This document shows, piece after piece, positions 25,014 through 33,221 of a stretch of DNA of 64,000 nt. The DNA lies in assembly GCF_006494425.1 (NCBI RefSeq), contig NZ_VHIV01000005.1, positions 159,481 to 223,480 on the forward strand. The letters run 5' to 3'. The stretch's first letter is position 1. Each line of letters begins with the position of its first letter. Position numbers and translations under genes: made by a program. The notes beneath the pieces are model-generated. The model searched no databases and was not told where the DNA came from. It was given only the letters and a program-made list of their open reading frames with translations. Origin of the DNA: Bacillus dicomae (lineage in GTDB: Bacteria; Bacillota; Bacilli; Bacillales; Bacillaceae_G).

Positions 25014-27293
25014 ATGAATACACCTACTCAAACTCCTTCATTATCGAAAACGATGAAAGAGTGGCATTATGCATTAGCGTATGAAATTAAACATTGGAAA
25101 ACGATAGGTGGTAGTAAAATTTCTATCATGAACGGTCGTTTTTTATATACAGATTATGAAAGTACAGTATACGTATTTCAGCTTATTTCCGAAGTAAGCT
25201 TACCTGAAGGCTCACCAATTCGAATTGAGTTCGATGGCGAGGAAGCGACAGGAGAAGTATTATCTGTACATGGATTAGAAATAGAACTGAAATTAAATGA
25301 TTATATACAAGGTGAAATACGAGAAGCTGTTTTATATAGTGAACCGTGGCAATTGTTAGAACAGTTACAAGAGCGATTGAAAGAAGCACGTAAAGATAAA
25401 CTAAAACGTAATCGTATAAAGCGCCTAGTTGATGGGACGAGCATTCCGAAGCATATTGAGAAGATGAAAAATCCGAAAAATGAATTGGCATATCGTTCGT
25501 TTTACAATCCGACAACGTACGTGTGGGGACCGCCAGGAACAGGGAAGTCTTACAATTTATCACGTATTATTTCAGCTCATTATCAAAAAGGAAAATCGGT
25601 ACTTGTGTTAGCTCATAGTAATGCGGCAGTGGACGTATTAATGAGTGAAGTAACGAAGCAAATCGAAAAGAAAAACAAATGGACGCCTGGTGAAATTGTT
25701 CGTTACGGTTATAGTCAACATGAGCTTATACGAAATCATGAAACGTTACTTACGTCGAAGTTAGTTGAAACGACGAACGGATCTTGGGGAGAAGAAAGAC
25801 TCTACTTAGAAGAAACACGCCAAGATCTTCGTGAAAAGATTTTATCGTATAAAGCGACTTCTGCTGATAAGAAGCGTATACAAGAGATTGAAAGTGATCT
25901 TCGAAAGCAAAAGGCTAAAATTAAAGAAGTAGAAAAAGAATATATTGAAAATGCGAAAGTAATTGGTGCGACTTTATCGAAATGTGCAATTGACTCACTT
26001 ATTTATGAGCGTACATTTGATTTAGTTGTCGTAGATGAAGTGAGTATGGCATATGTTCCGCAAATTGCATTAGCTGCTTCACTTGGAAAACGTATTGTCG
26101 TTTGTGGTGACTTTTTACAGTTACCTCCAATTGCGATGGCTAACCATGAACTCGTTCGAAAATGGCTCGGAGAAGATATGTTTTACCATGCCGGGATTGT
26201 TGATTCTGTAAATAAATCAGAAGCACATCCGAACCTGTTTATGCTGCAGGAACAAAGACGTATGCATGCGGATATATCGAAGTTTACGAATTCATTTATT
26301 TATAAAAATAGAGTATACGATCATCCGTCTGTTTCAGAACGTAAAGAACTTGCGAAACTACAACCTTTTGTAAATGAAGCAAGTGTTTTATTTGATACGA
26401 GCCAAATGGGTGCATTTTCGTTAAAAGACGCTGCTTCAGGATCTCGTTTTAACATTATGTCTGGTTTAGTAGCGATGCAAATGATGTTAATCGGACTGTT
26501 AGATGGTGTTCAATCGATCGGTGTTGTGACACCTTACAGGGCACAATCCCGCTTCTTATCAACGTGTATTAGAGAAATGTTACAGAGAACGAAATATCAA
26601 AACATACCTGTTTTAGCAGCAACGGTTCATAAGTTCCAAGGTTCTGAAAGGGATATGATGATATTTGATACAGTGGATAGTTATCCGCAAGAACGACCTG
26701 GCGTGTTATTCTTTGACCATAAAAACCATCGACTCGTTAATGTAGCGGTAACGAGAGCGAGAGGGAAGTTCATTCAATTATCGGATTGTCATTATATGCG
26801 TAAAAACTTATCGAGAAAACAAGCGTTATCACAATTAACAGCTCATATAGAACGTCACGGAGATGTGTATGATCGCACGACATCAAGGCAATTGTGGGAA
26901 CGAAAAATATCGAAACGATTACGCTGGTTTATGGAAATGAATCTTGAAGAGCCGAAAGGGTTATTAAAAGATATTTTAGCCGCAAAACGAAAAATCATTA
27001 TTTCACTTCCAAGTACGAAGCAAGTAGATAAACGAGTATGGCAAGCGTTAATGCGTACAAATGCGCAAATAACAGTGTATAGTGATGGACCAGTTCCACT
27101 GAAAAATGTAAAGTTACAAAGGCAAAATAAAGCATTCCCATTTATCGTAATTGATGATGAAATCTTTTGGGCAGGGGCACCGCTCACATCTCAAATGATG
27201 TTTGAAGGTAGTACGGAATTTCCGTACATATGTGCAAGACTGCAAGCACCTGAGACAATTGGTGTATTAAAAGGATTTTTAGATATTCGGTAA
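25014..27293 (+). CDS. UPF1-like superfamily 1 helicase with degenerate PLD-like C-terminus
   Basis: The start MNTPTQTP follows GAAGGAAGGAG; an ATG 30 bases upstream is less likely. The helicase motifs are in order: Walker A GPPGTGKSYN at about residue 174, Walker B VVVDEVSMAYVP at about 332, GDFLQLPP at about 356, LQEQRRMH at about 406, VTPYRAQ at about 495, TVHKFQGSERD at about 529 and VAVTRARGKFI at about 569. The last ~110 residues (IIISLPSTKQ, ITVYSDGP, FIVIDDEIFWAGAP) look like a phospholipase D fold that has lost its HKD histidine. The family unwinds nucleic acids; the role here is unknown. Confidence 0.85.
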   Translation: MNTPTQTPSLSKTMKEWHYALAYEIKHWKTIGGSKISIMNGRFLYTDYESTVYVFQLISEVSLPEGSPIRIEFDGEEATGEVLSVHGLEIELKLNDYIQGEIREAVLYSEPWQLLEQLQERLKEARKDKLKRNRIKRLVDGTSIPKHIEKMKNPKNELAYRSFYNPTTYVWGPPGTGKSYNLSRIISAHYQKGKSVLVLAHSNAAVDVLMSEVTKQIEKKNKWTPGEIVRYGYSQHELIRNHETLLTSKLVETTNGSWGEERLYLEETRQDLREKILSYKATSADKKRIQEIESDLRKQKAKIKEVEKEYIENAKVIGATLSKCAIDSLIYERTFDLVVVDEVSMAYVPQIALAASLGKRIVVCGDFLQLPPIAMANHELVRKWLGEDMFYHAGIVDSVNKSEAHPNLFMLQEQRRMHADISKFTNSFIYKNRVYDHPSVSERKELAKLQPFVNEASVLFDTSQMGAFSLKDAASGSRFNIMSGLVAMQMMLIGLLDGVQSIGVVTPYRAQSRFLSTCIREMLQRTKYQNIPVLAATVHKFQGSERDMMIFDTVDSYPQERPGVLFFDHKNHRLVNVAVTRARGKFIQLSDCHYMRKNLSRKQALSQLTAHIERHGDVYDRTTSRQLWERKISKRLRWFMEMNLEEPKGLLKDILAAKRKIIISLPSTKQVDKRVWQALMRTNAQITVYSDGPVPLKNVKLQRQNKAFPFIVIDDEIFWAGAPLTSQMMFEGSTEFPYICARLQAPETIGVLKGFLDIR

Positions 27294-27310
27294 ATTCGGA
27301 TAGGAATTCC

Positions 27311-27339
27311 TTGACTTTTATTTGAAATGAACTTAGAAT
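27311..27339 (+). promoter_or_regulatory. Sigma-A type promoter upstream of the SAM riboswitch
   Basis: TTGACT (27311-27316) and TAGAAT (27334-27339) are separated by 17 bp, about 30 bases before the riboswitch. Confidence 0.6.
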
Positions 27340-27370
27340 GAAAATAATTTAATATAATTTTATGAAAATT

Positions 27371-27468
27371 CTTATCGCGAGAGGTGGAGGGACTGGCCCT
27401 ACGAAACCTCGGCAGCGGATTCTTTACGAATACTGTGCCAATTCCAGCAAGTTAACTTGAAAGATAAG
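27371..27468 (+). ncRNA. SAM-I riboswitch (S-box) aptamer
   Basis: The conserved S-box pieces are in order: CTTATC...GAGAGGTGGAGGGACTG, GCCCTACGAAACCTCGGCAG, then GTGCCAATTCCAGCAA and the closing GATAAG that pairs with CTTATC (P1). A terminator at 27497-27533 serves as the expression platform. SAM binding should switch off the M20 gene, as in other S-box transcripts. Confidence 0.95.
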
Positions 27469-27496
27469 AAAGAAGCTCATTTTGACTGTATATACA

Positions 27497-27533
27497 GAAG
27501 CCTCTTTCTATCTTTTAGAAAGAGGCTTTTTTA
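27497..27533 (+). terminator. Riboswitch-controlled intrinsic terminator
   Basis: AGAAGCCTCTTTCTA pairs with TAGAAAGAGGCTTTTTT, upstream of the M20 start codon. Confidence 0.9.
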
Positions 27534-27558
27534 CGTAAAAATAAAAGGGGGAAGAAAA

Positions 27559-28764
27559 ATGGGAGCGACAGGAGTAGCGTCACAAAGAAAAATAATTGAA
27601 GAGAGTATCGAAAGAAATAAGGAAAAGTACATAGAAACAAGTCATGATATTCATGCGAATCCGGAGATTGGTAATCAAGAGTTTTACGCATCAAGAACGT
27701 TAAGTTTATTACTAGGTAGTGCAGGATTCCAGTTGCAGCATAATATAGCTGGACATGAAACAGGTTTTATCGCGCGAAAAAGTTCCGGGAAACAAGGGCC
27801 AGTCATCGCATTTTTAGCTGAGTATGATGCTTTACCAGGACTCGGTCATGCGTGTGGTCACAATTTAATTGGCACAATTAGTGTTGCGGCAGCGATCGCA
27901 TTATCAGAAACGCTTGAAGAAATCGGCGGAGAAGTTGTCGTGTTCGGAACACCAGCAGAAGAGGGCGGACCAAATGGTAGCGCAAAATCGAGTTATGTAA
28001 AAGCTGGTTTATTTAATAATATTGATGCAGCGCTTATGATTCATCCGAGCGGAAAAACAGCAACAACAAGTCCTTCACTAGCAGTCGATCCACTTGATTT
28101 TCATTTTTACGGAAAAACAGCTCATGCCGCAGCTTCACCAGAAGAAGGGATTAACGCATTAGATGCGGTTATCCAGCTGTATAACAGTATTAACGCACTT
28201 CGCCAACAACTTCCGTCAGACGTGAAAATTCATGGCGTCATTACAGAAGGCGGAAAAGCACCAAACATTATTCCAGACTACGCAGCAGCAAGATTCTTCA
28301 TCCGTGCAGCAACGCGAAAAAGATGTGCAGAAGTTACAGAGAAAGTGAGAAATATTGCACAGGGAGCAGCATTAGCAACAGGCACAAAAGTGAAAATTCA
28401 TCAATTCCAAAATGAAATCGATGAACTACTCGTAACAAAAACATATAACGACGTCGTAGCCGAAGAACTAGAATTACTAGGTGAAGAAGTAAACCGTAAA
28501 GAAAGACTGGGCATCGGCTCAACAGATGCAGGAAATGTAAGTCAGGTCGTACCGACCATTCATCCGTACATTAAAATCGGACCAGATGACTTAATTGCGC
28601 ATACGAATGAATTTAGAGAAGCAGCCCGTTCAGAATTAGGGGATAAAGCATTAATTACATCCGCAAAAGCATTAGCAAATACGGCGTATCGATTAATTAC
28701 GGAAGAAGGGTTGTTAGAGAAGGTGAAGGAGGAATTTAGAGAGGCGCAGAGGAATCAGGGGTAA
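27559..28764 (+). CDS. M20-family amidohydrolase (N-acyl amino acid / dipeptide deacylase type)
   Basis: The start MGATGVASQRK follows AAGGGGGAAG. The 401-residue protein has the M20D layout: HDIHANPEIGNQE near residue 30, metal ligands in GHACGHNLIG at about 104, catalytic EEGG at about 136, and a dimerisation insert beginning DPLDFHFYGKTAHAAASPEEG. The relatives are AbgB/p-aminobenzoyl-glutamate hydrolases and N-acyl amino acid hydrolases. The SAM riboswitch places it in methionine or cysteine metabolism, for example salvage of an acylated sulfur amino acid; the substrate is inference. A terminator follows. Confidence 0.85.
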   Translation: MGATGVASQRKIIEESIERNKEKYIETSHDIHANPEIGNQEFYASRTLSLLLGSAGFQLQHNIAGHETGFIARKSSGKQGPVIAFLAEYDALPGLGHACGHNLIGTISVAAAIALSETLEEIGGEVVVFGTPAEEGGPNGSAKSSYVKAGLFNNIDAALMIHPSGKTATTSPSLAVDPLDFHFYGKTAHAAASPEEGINALDAVIQLYNSINALRQQLPSDVKIHGVITEGGKAPNIIPDYAAARFFIRAATRKRCAEVTEKVRNIAQGAALATGTKVKIHQFQNEIDELLVTKTYNDVVAEELELLGEEVNRKERLGIGSTDAGNVSQVVPTIHPYIKIGPDDLIAHTNEFREAARSELGDKALITSAKALANTAYRLITEEGLLEKVKEEFREAQRNQG

Positions 28765-28771
28765 GTGGTTA

Positions 28772-28805
28772 AAGGGAGTGGATGATCCACTCCCTTTTCT
28801 TTTTT
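28772..28805. terminator. Terminator between convergent M20 and Lrp genes
   Basis: AAAGGGAGTGGATGATCCACTCCCTTTT is followed by T residues. Confidence 0.85.
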
Positions 28806-28839
28806 GAGGAAATTTGATGCCAATTCTCTTATCCCTTTA

Positions 28840-29280
28840 TCAGAACGACAATTTCTCCTCAAACTCACTCTTTAATACAATTAAAGGAGACGATAATCCA
28901 AATTGCATTAAAGAGTCTAAAAATGTAGCGAGAGAATCCATCGAATCGCTCATGACCTTCATCATATAATTAAATTCCCCGCTAATTCGGTATAAATCAG
29001 TTACTTCAGGAGCGGCATTGCAATATTGGATAAAATCAGAGCATTGGCTCGTTTTAAACATGATGAATGCTTGAATGTTTTTATTAATTTTAGAAGGCTC
29101 AAATTTTGTTCGGTAAGCCGCTATAACGCCTTGCTCTTCAAGTTTATTCATACGCTCCTTTACAGCAGGCTGTGTCATGGATATGATCCGTCCTATTTCT
29201 GAAACGGAAATTCTCGCATTTTCATATAACAGGTTCATAATTTTATGATCGATTTCATCTAGTTTTACTGCGTTTTGCAT
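28840..29280 (-). CDS. Lrp/AsnC-family transcriptional regulator
   Basis: The 146-residue length is typical. An N-terminal winged helix (LDEIDHKIMNLLYENARISVSEIGRIISMTQPAVKERMNKLEEQGVI) is followed by the RAM ligand-binding domain with ISGEFNYMMKVMSDSMDSL at about residues 98-116. AAGGAGG lies before the ATG. The targets and ligand are not evident; the divergent SDR gene 166 bases away is a candidate target. Confidence 0.88.
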   Translation of the reverse strand: MQNAVKLDEIDHKIMNLLYENARISVSEIGRIISMTQPAVKERMNKLEEQGVIAAYRTKFEPSKINKNIQAFIMFKTSQCSDFIQYCNAAPEVTDLYRISGEFNYMMKVMSDSMDSLATFLDSLMQFGLSSPLIVLKSEFEEKLSF

Positions 29281-29446
29281 TGTGTTGCCTCCTTATTTTA
29301 TTTTCTAAAGTGAATTATAAATTATAACTATAATATCATAAGTGAATGAACTAAATTACCTATAAATCTATATTTAAAATTATTTGTGTTTACATGAAAA
29401 TATAAGTATAGCATTTATCAAACGGAATTTAGGAAGGATGGAAAAA

Positions 29447-30211
29447 ATGAAGAATCTTGATGGGAAAGTAGCATTAGTAACAGGAGCGAGTCGCGGTATT
29501 GGTCGTGCGATTGCGATGAGATTGGCAAATGACGGTGCATTAGTTGCGATTCACTACGGCCGAAATAAAACAGCTGCAGCTGAAACAATTAGTGAGATTG
29601 AATCTAATGGAGGAAAGGCATTCTTAATTGAAGCTGAGCTTAATTCAATTGATGGTGTCAAAAAGCTAGTAGAACAATTGAAGAATGAATTACAAATAAG
29701 AGTTGGTACATCAGAGATTGATATTTTAGTAAACAATGCAGGGATAGGTACACAAGGGACGATTGAAAATACGACAGAAGAAATTTTTGATGAAATTATG
29801 TCTGTAAATATGAAAGCACCATTCTTCTTAATTCAGCAAACATTACCATTACTACGAGCAGAGGGGCGCGTTATTAACATTTCATCAGCTGAAGTAAGAC
29901 TTGGTTTTACAGGGTCCATTGCATATGGTTTAAGTAAAGGTGCACTAAATACGATGACACTTCCTCTAGCAAAACATCTTGGAGAACGAGGTATAACAGT
30001 AAATACAATTATGCCTGGATATACGAAGACAGATATCAATGCAAAATTGCTAGATGATCCAGAAATACGAAATTTTGCTACGAATTCATCTGTGTTTGGG
30101 CGAATAGGGCAAGTTGAAGATGTTGCAGATGCAGTAGCATTCCTTGCTTCTTCTGATAGCCGCTGGGTAACAGGGCAGATTATAGATGTCTCTGGAGGGT
30201 TTTGTTTATAG
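29447..30211 (+). CDS. Short-chain dehydrogenase/reductase (FabG-like)
   Basis: This 254-residue classical SDR has the cofactor motif TGASRGIGRA at about residue 11-20, the NNAG motif (VNNAGIGTQG) near 92, catalytic Ser in NISSAEV and Tyr-x-x-x-Lys in YGLSK near 162-166, and the C-terminal GQIIDVSGGF. The start at MKNLDGK is chosen because AGGAAGG lies 9 bases upstream; longer frames use earlier codons without such a site. The substrate is unknown. It lies between a divergent Lrp gene and a TetR gene. Confidence 0.85.
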   Translation: MKNLDGKVALVTGASRGIGRAIAMRLANDGALVAIHYGRNKTAAAETISEIESNGGKAFLIEAELNSIDGVKKLVEQLKNELQIRVGTSEIDILVNNAGIGTQGTIENTTEEIFDEIMSVNMKAPFFLIQQTLPLLRAEGRVINISSAEVRLGFTGSIAYGLSKGALNTMTLPLAKHLGERGITVNTIMPGYTKTDINAKLLDDPEIRNFATNSSVFGRIGQVEDVADAVAFLASSDSRWVTGQIIDVSGGFCL

Positions 30212-30373
30212 GGGTACTACTCCATAACTAGTAATCTATAGGAAGGTAGGGATGATAAAGAAGTCTATTAAAACGTGATTTTTTCGCTAGGAAATTTGAA
30301 TAAGGGGCTATTTTTCATTATTCGTAATCTAAAATAATCAAATTTTAGATTACAGTAACAATAAAACAAATTA

Positions 30374-30402
30374 TTGACCATTTGGTACAAAAAGGGTATT
30401 CT
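30374..30402 (+). promoter_or_regulatory. Promoter with TetR box before TetR gene (30438)
   Basis: TTGACC and TATTCT are spaced 17 bp. Between them is TTGGTACAAAAA (30382-30393), whose exact reverse complement occurs at 31055-31066 before the MFS gene. The pair is a candidate operator for the TetR protein encoded between them. Confidence 0.65.
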
Positions 30403-30437
30403 ATTCATGTTATCTTTAAAATGAGAGGAGGATACGA

Positions 30438-31034
30438 TTGAATAAACGCGGCAGACCTCGAGAGTTTGATTATTCCTCAATTGTAGATGTTGCAATGAAA
30501 ACATTTTGGTTAAGAGGATATGAAGGGTGTTCTACACAAGATTTATGCAGTGATACAGGACTTGGAAAAGGAAGTTTATACAATACTTTCGGTAGTAAAC
30601 ATGAACTGTATAAACAAGTATTAGAACGCTACCATGAAATTGGGATTAGGGAACAAAAGAAATTGTTACATACTCCAATTCCAGTTAAAGAACGATTAAG
30701 TAATTTTTTTGAATGGGCATTGAAAGAAGACTTTGAGAATATGGATCAAAAAGGATGTTTATTGATTAATGCCAGTATAGAACGTACTAAAAACGATTTA
30801 ATGGTACAAGAAATTTTCTCGAAGCATGTTGAACTTCTTAAACAAGCTATTGAAACAGTGATGGAGGAAGGATTGCAAACAGGTGAAATTTCAAAGAAGC
30901 AATCAGCTGAGGAATTAGCTAGTCTGCTTTTAAGCAGTTATTACGGATTCCGTGTTCTTAATGTATCGATGCAAAATCGGATGTTGTCTGAACAAGTTAT
31001 GAAAGGAACAGTGGAGTCTATTTGTGGCGCTTAG
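30438..31034 (+). CDS. TetR-family repressor
   Basis: The start is a TTG after AGAGGAGG. The N-terminal helix-turn-helix (FDYSSIVDVAMKTFWLRGYEGCSTQDLCSDTGLGKGSLYNTFGSKHELY) is of the type found in AcrR/YxaF-like regulators, followed by a mostly helical ligand domain with GCLLINASIE near residue 115. The MFS gene starts 62 bases downstream, and the same 12-base box lies before both genes, so it probably represses itself and the exporter until a ligand binds. Confidence 0.85.
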   Translation: MNKRGRPREFDYSSIVDVAMKTFWLRGYEGCSTQDLCSDTGLGKGSLYNTFGSKHELYKQVLERYHEIGIREQKKLLHTPIPVKERLSNFFEWALKEDFENMDQKGCLLINASIERTKNDLMVQEIFSKHVELLKQAIETVMEEGLQTGEISKKQSAEELASLLLSSYYGFRVLNVSMQNRMLSEQVMKGTVESICGA

Positions 31035-31054
31035 TGCGCTCTTTTTTTGCACTA

Positions 31055-31066
31055 TTTTTGTACCAA
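31055..31066. promoter_or_regulatory. TetR box before the MFS gene
   Basis: TTTTTGTACCAA is the exact reverse complement of the box inside the TetR promoter at 30382-30393. Confidence 0.6.
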
Positions 31067-31096
31067 TCATTACAATAATGAATAAGGAGTGTTTTT

Positions 31097-32239
31097 ATGC
31101 CATCGATTATTTATTTATTAGCTTTAGCAATCTTTTGTATGACTACATCAGAATTTATGGTTGCAGGTATGATGAATGAACTTGCTCTTGCATTCCAGGT
31201 TTCTGTATCGTCTGTTGGGTATTTAATTTCAGCTTACGCAGGAGCAATGGTAATAGGAGGCCCCATTTTAACTGCAATCCTCTTACGAATGCGCAGCAAA
31301 CAAGCATTATTGTTTTTAATGTTCGTATTTTTAATTGGTCAATCGCTCGGAGCTATTGCTTGGGACTATAATATTATGATGATTTCACGTATTATAACTG
31401 GTATTGCTTCAGCTTCAGCTTTTGGAGTTGCGATTTCCTTTTCTGCAACATTGGTTCACTCTGATTCAAGGGGAAAAGCTGCATCAATTGTACTTGCAGG
31501 TTTAATGTTCGCAACTGTATTAGGTTTACCTATAACAACCGTTATTTCGCAATCTTTTGGCTGGCGTATTAGTTTTGGGGCAGTTTCGGTTCTTGTGCTA
31601 GTATCAGGGATTATGATTCAAAGGTTGTTACCATCATCTTCAAATAAAGAGCAATTAAATTGGAAAGACGAACTTCTGCGATTTAAGAATATTCATCTTT
31701 GGGCAGCGTACGTAACAAGTATGTTCATTATTGGTGGTACGTTTGCAGCATTTAGTTATTTCACTCCGATCTTTACAAATGTCACAGGCTTTTCAAGTGC
31801 AAGTATTCCATATTTACTTGCTCTCTATGGTAGTGCGACAGTAATTGGGAATATAATAATTGGCAAGTTCGCTGATAAATATACAATGAAAATACTTATG
31901 GGTGGATTAATTATATTAATCATAGCGTTGTCTTTATTTGCTTTAAGTGCAGAGAATAAATACATTGCAGTTATTTCTACAATTTTTATTGGTTTAACTG
32001 GTGTAGCATTGAATCCAGCTATGGTTGCGAGGGTGATGAAAACAGCTAGTAATGGAATAATGATAAATACCGTTCATAGTTCTTTTATTACGCTAGGTAT
32101 TGTTATTGGTTCGTCACTAGGTGGTCTTGGGATCAGTAAAGGATATGGTTTTGTATCTCCGCTATGGATTGGAGCTTGTTTAGCTATCCTTGGGGTAATT
32201 TCGTTATTCCCATATTTACATAAAGGAAAGGTAGATTAA
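31097..32239 (+). CDS. MFS transporter (DHA1, AraJ/sugar-efflux-like)
   Basis: At 380 residues with twelve spans, it is a short DHA1-type exporter. The N-terminus FCMTTSEFMVAGMMNELALAF is typical of the AraJ/YdhP group, and RIITGIASASAFGVAISFSATLV is the TM4 region. ATAAGGAGTG precedes the ATG. It is presumably exported-substrate specific and controlled by the TetR gene upstream. The substrate is unknown. Confidence 0.85.
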   Translation: MPSIIYLLALAIFCMTTSEFMVAGMMNELALAFQVSVSSVGYLISAYAGAMVIGGPILTAILLRMRSKQALLFLMFVFLIGQSLGAIAWDYNIMMISRIITGIASASAFGVAISFSATLVHSDSRGKAASIVLAGLMFATVLGLPITTVISQSFGWRISFGAVSVLVLVSGIMIQRLLPSSSNKEQLNWKDELLRFKNIHLWAAYVTSMFIIGGTFAAFSYFTPIFTNVTGFSSASIPYLLALYGSATVIGNIIIGKFADKYTMKILMGGLIILIIALSLFALSAENKYIAVISTIFIGLTGVALNPAMVARVMKTASNGIMINTVHSSFITLGIVIGSSLGGLGISKGYGFVSPLWIGACLAILGVISLFPYLHKGKVD

Positions 32240-32260
32240 GATGTTTAAAATTTCTTTATC

Positions 32261-32417
32261 TGGGAGAACAGCACATCACCATCAAGCTAATACTTACATA
32301 TACCCCTAAATTAAAATTTTCTTTCTCTACAGATAGCTATTCTGAGAAGCTGCTCATTTTTTCGTTTTGGGGGCATTTCTTTTTCTTAAGTTGATGGGCA
32401 TGTATGGTGATCCCTAT
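32261..32417. repeat. Palindromic dispersed repeat, two outward-facing arms
   Basis: The right arm CACCATCAAGCTAA ends at 32290. After about 95 bases comes TTTTTTCGTTTTGGGGGCAT and the left arm CTTAAGTTGATGGGCATG at 32385-32402. The whole is one repeat unit. Confidence 0.65.
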
Positions 32418-32543
32418 TAGACGATAGTGAATTGACAATTTTGGGGGTCAGTTCAACTTTATTCAAAATAAGATTTTTTTGCAGTAAAATCAATGTTAGT
32501 GGAACTTTTTTAATTAAACTTTTTTCTAAATGAACATAAATAC

Positions 32544-32577
32544 TTGCAATATTTAAATTAGTACTATATAGTTCTAG
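32544..32577 (+). promoter_or_regulatory. Promoter and operator of TetR gene at 32598
   Basis: TTGCAA (32544) and TATAGT (32567) are spaced 17 bp. The operator TTAGTACTATATAGTTCTAG (32558-32577) overlaps the -10 and is a near copy of the perfect palindrome at 33189. Confidence 0.7.
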
Positions 32578-32597
32578 TTATGACAAAGGTAAAATTA

Positions 32598-33164
32598 ATG
32601 AATCAAAAACGTGTGATTGAAGTAGCTGCAACATTATTTTTAGAAAAAGGATTTGCTTATACAAGTATGGATGAATTAGTACGTGTAAGCAAAGTTTCAA
32701 AGTCTAATGTGTATTATCACTTTTCTAATAAGGAAGTATTATTAGAAGCGGTCGTTGATTATTGGATTGAAATGTATCAATCTGCAATTGATGACGTACT
32801 TTCTCAGAATCAATTTTTAGTTGAAGATCGTATTCAACTGTTTTTAAAGCAATTATCACAAGGAGTTCAGTCGAGAGAGTATAAGGGGAGCTGTCCATTT
32901 ATTACTCTTTATATTCAAAGTCCTAAACAGGCCATGCAAATAAAAGAAAAAATAGGTCTTTTTTTTACAGGATTACAAAAGAAAGTTTCTCTATTACTTA
33001 AACAAGGGGTAGAGAATGGAGAATTCAGAAATACGATTCATATTGATGAGGTTGCATCACTTTTTATTACAAATCTTGAAGGAGCGTTATTTATTTCAGA
33101 AACATTGAAGGATGCAACTGTAATTACGAAAACAGCAGATCATTTTTTAAAATTGCTTCGATAA
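32598..33164 (+). CDS. TetR-family repressor of the SDR-hydrolase fusion gene
   Basis: The start MNQKRVIEV has AAAGGT nine bases upstream; an ATG at 32580 lies only eight bases after the -10 and would be almost leaderless. The helix-turn-helix is in VIEVAATLFLEKGFAYTSMDELVRVSKVSKSNVYYHFSNKEVLLEAV, the classical TetR form. The C-terminal part has GSCPFITLYIQSP, like YxaF/LmrA-type regulators. Matching TTAGTACT palindromes before this gene and before the fusion gene support autoregulation and control of the neighbour. Confidence 0.85.
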   Translation: MNQKRVIEVAATLFLEKGFAYTSMDELVRVSKVSKSNVYYHFSNKEVLLEAVVDYWIEMYQSAIDDVLSQNQFLVEDRIQLFLKQLSQGVQSREYKGSCPFITLYIQSPKQAMQIKEKIGLFFTGLQKKVSLLLKQGVENGEFRNTIHIDEVASLFITNLEGALFISETLKDATVITKTADHFLKLLR

Positions 33165-33188
33165 AAGAAGCATTTTTTTTACATCAAA

Positions 33189-33208
33189 TTAGTACTGTAT
33201 AGTACTAA
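33189..33208. promoter_or_regulatory. Perfect TetR operator before the fusion gene
   Basis: TTAGTACTGTATAGTACTAA has fully complementary 8-base arms. It lies 13 bases before the start codon of the fusion gene, between the two genes. Confidence 0.8.
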
Positions 33209-33221
33209 AAGGGGATCCTAT

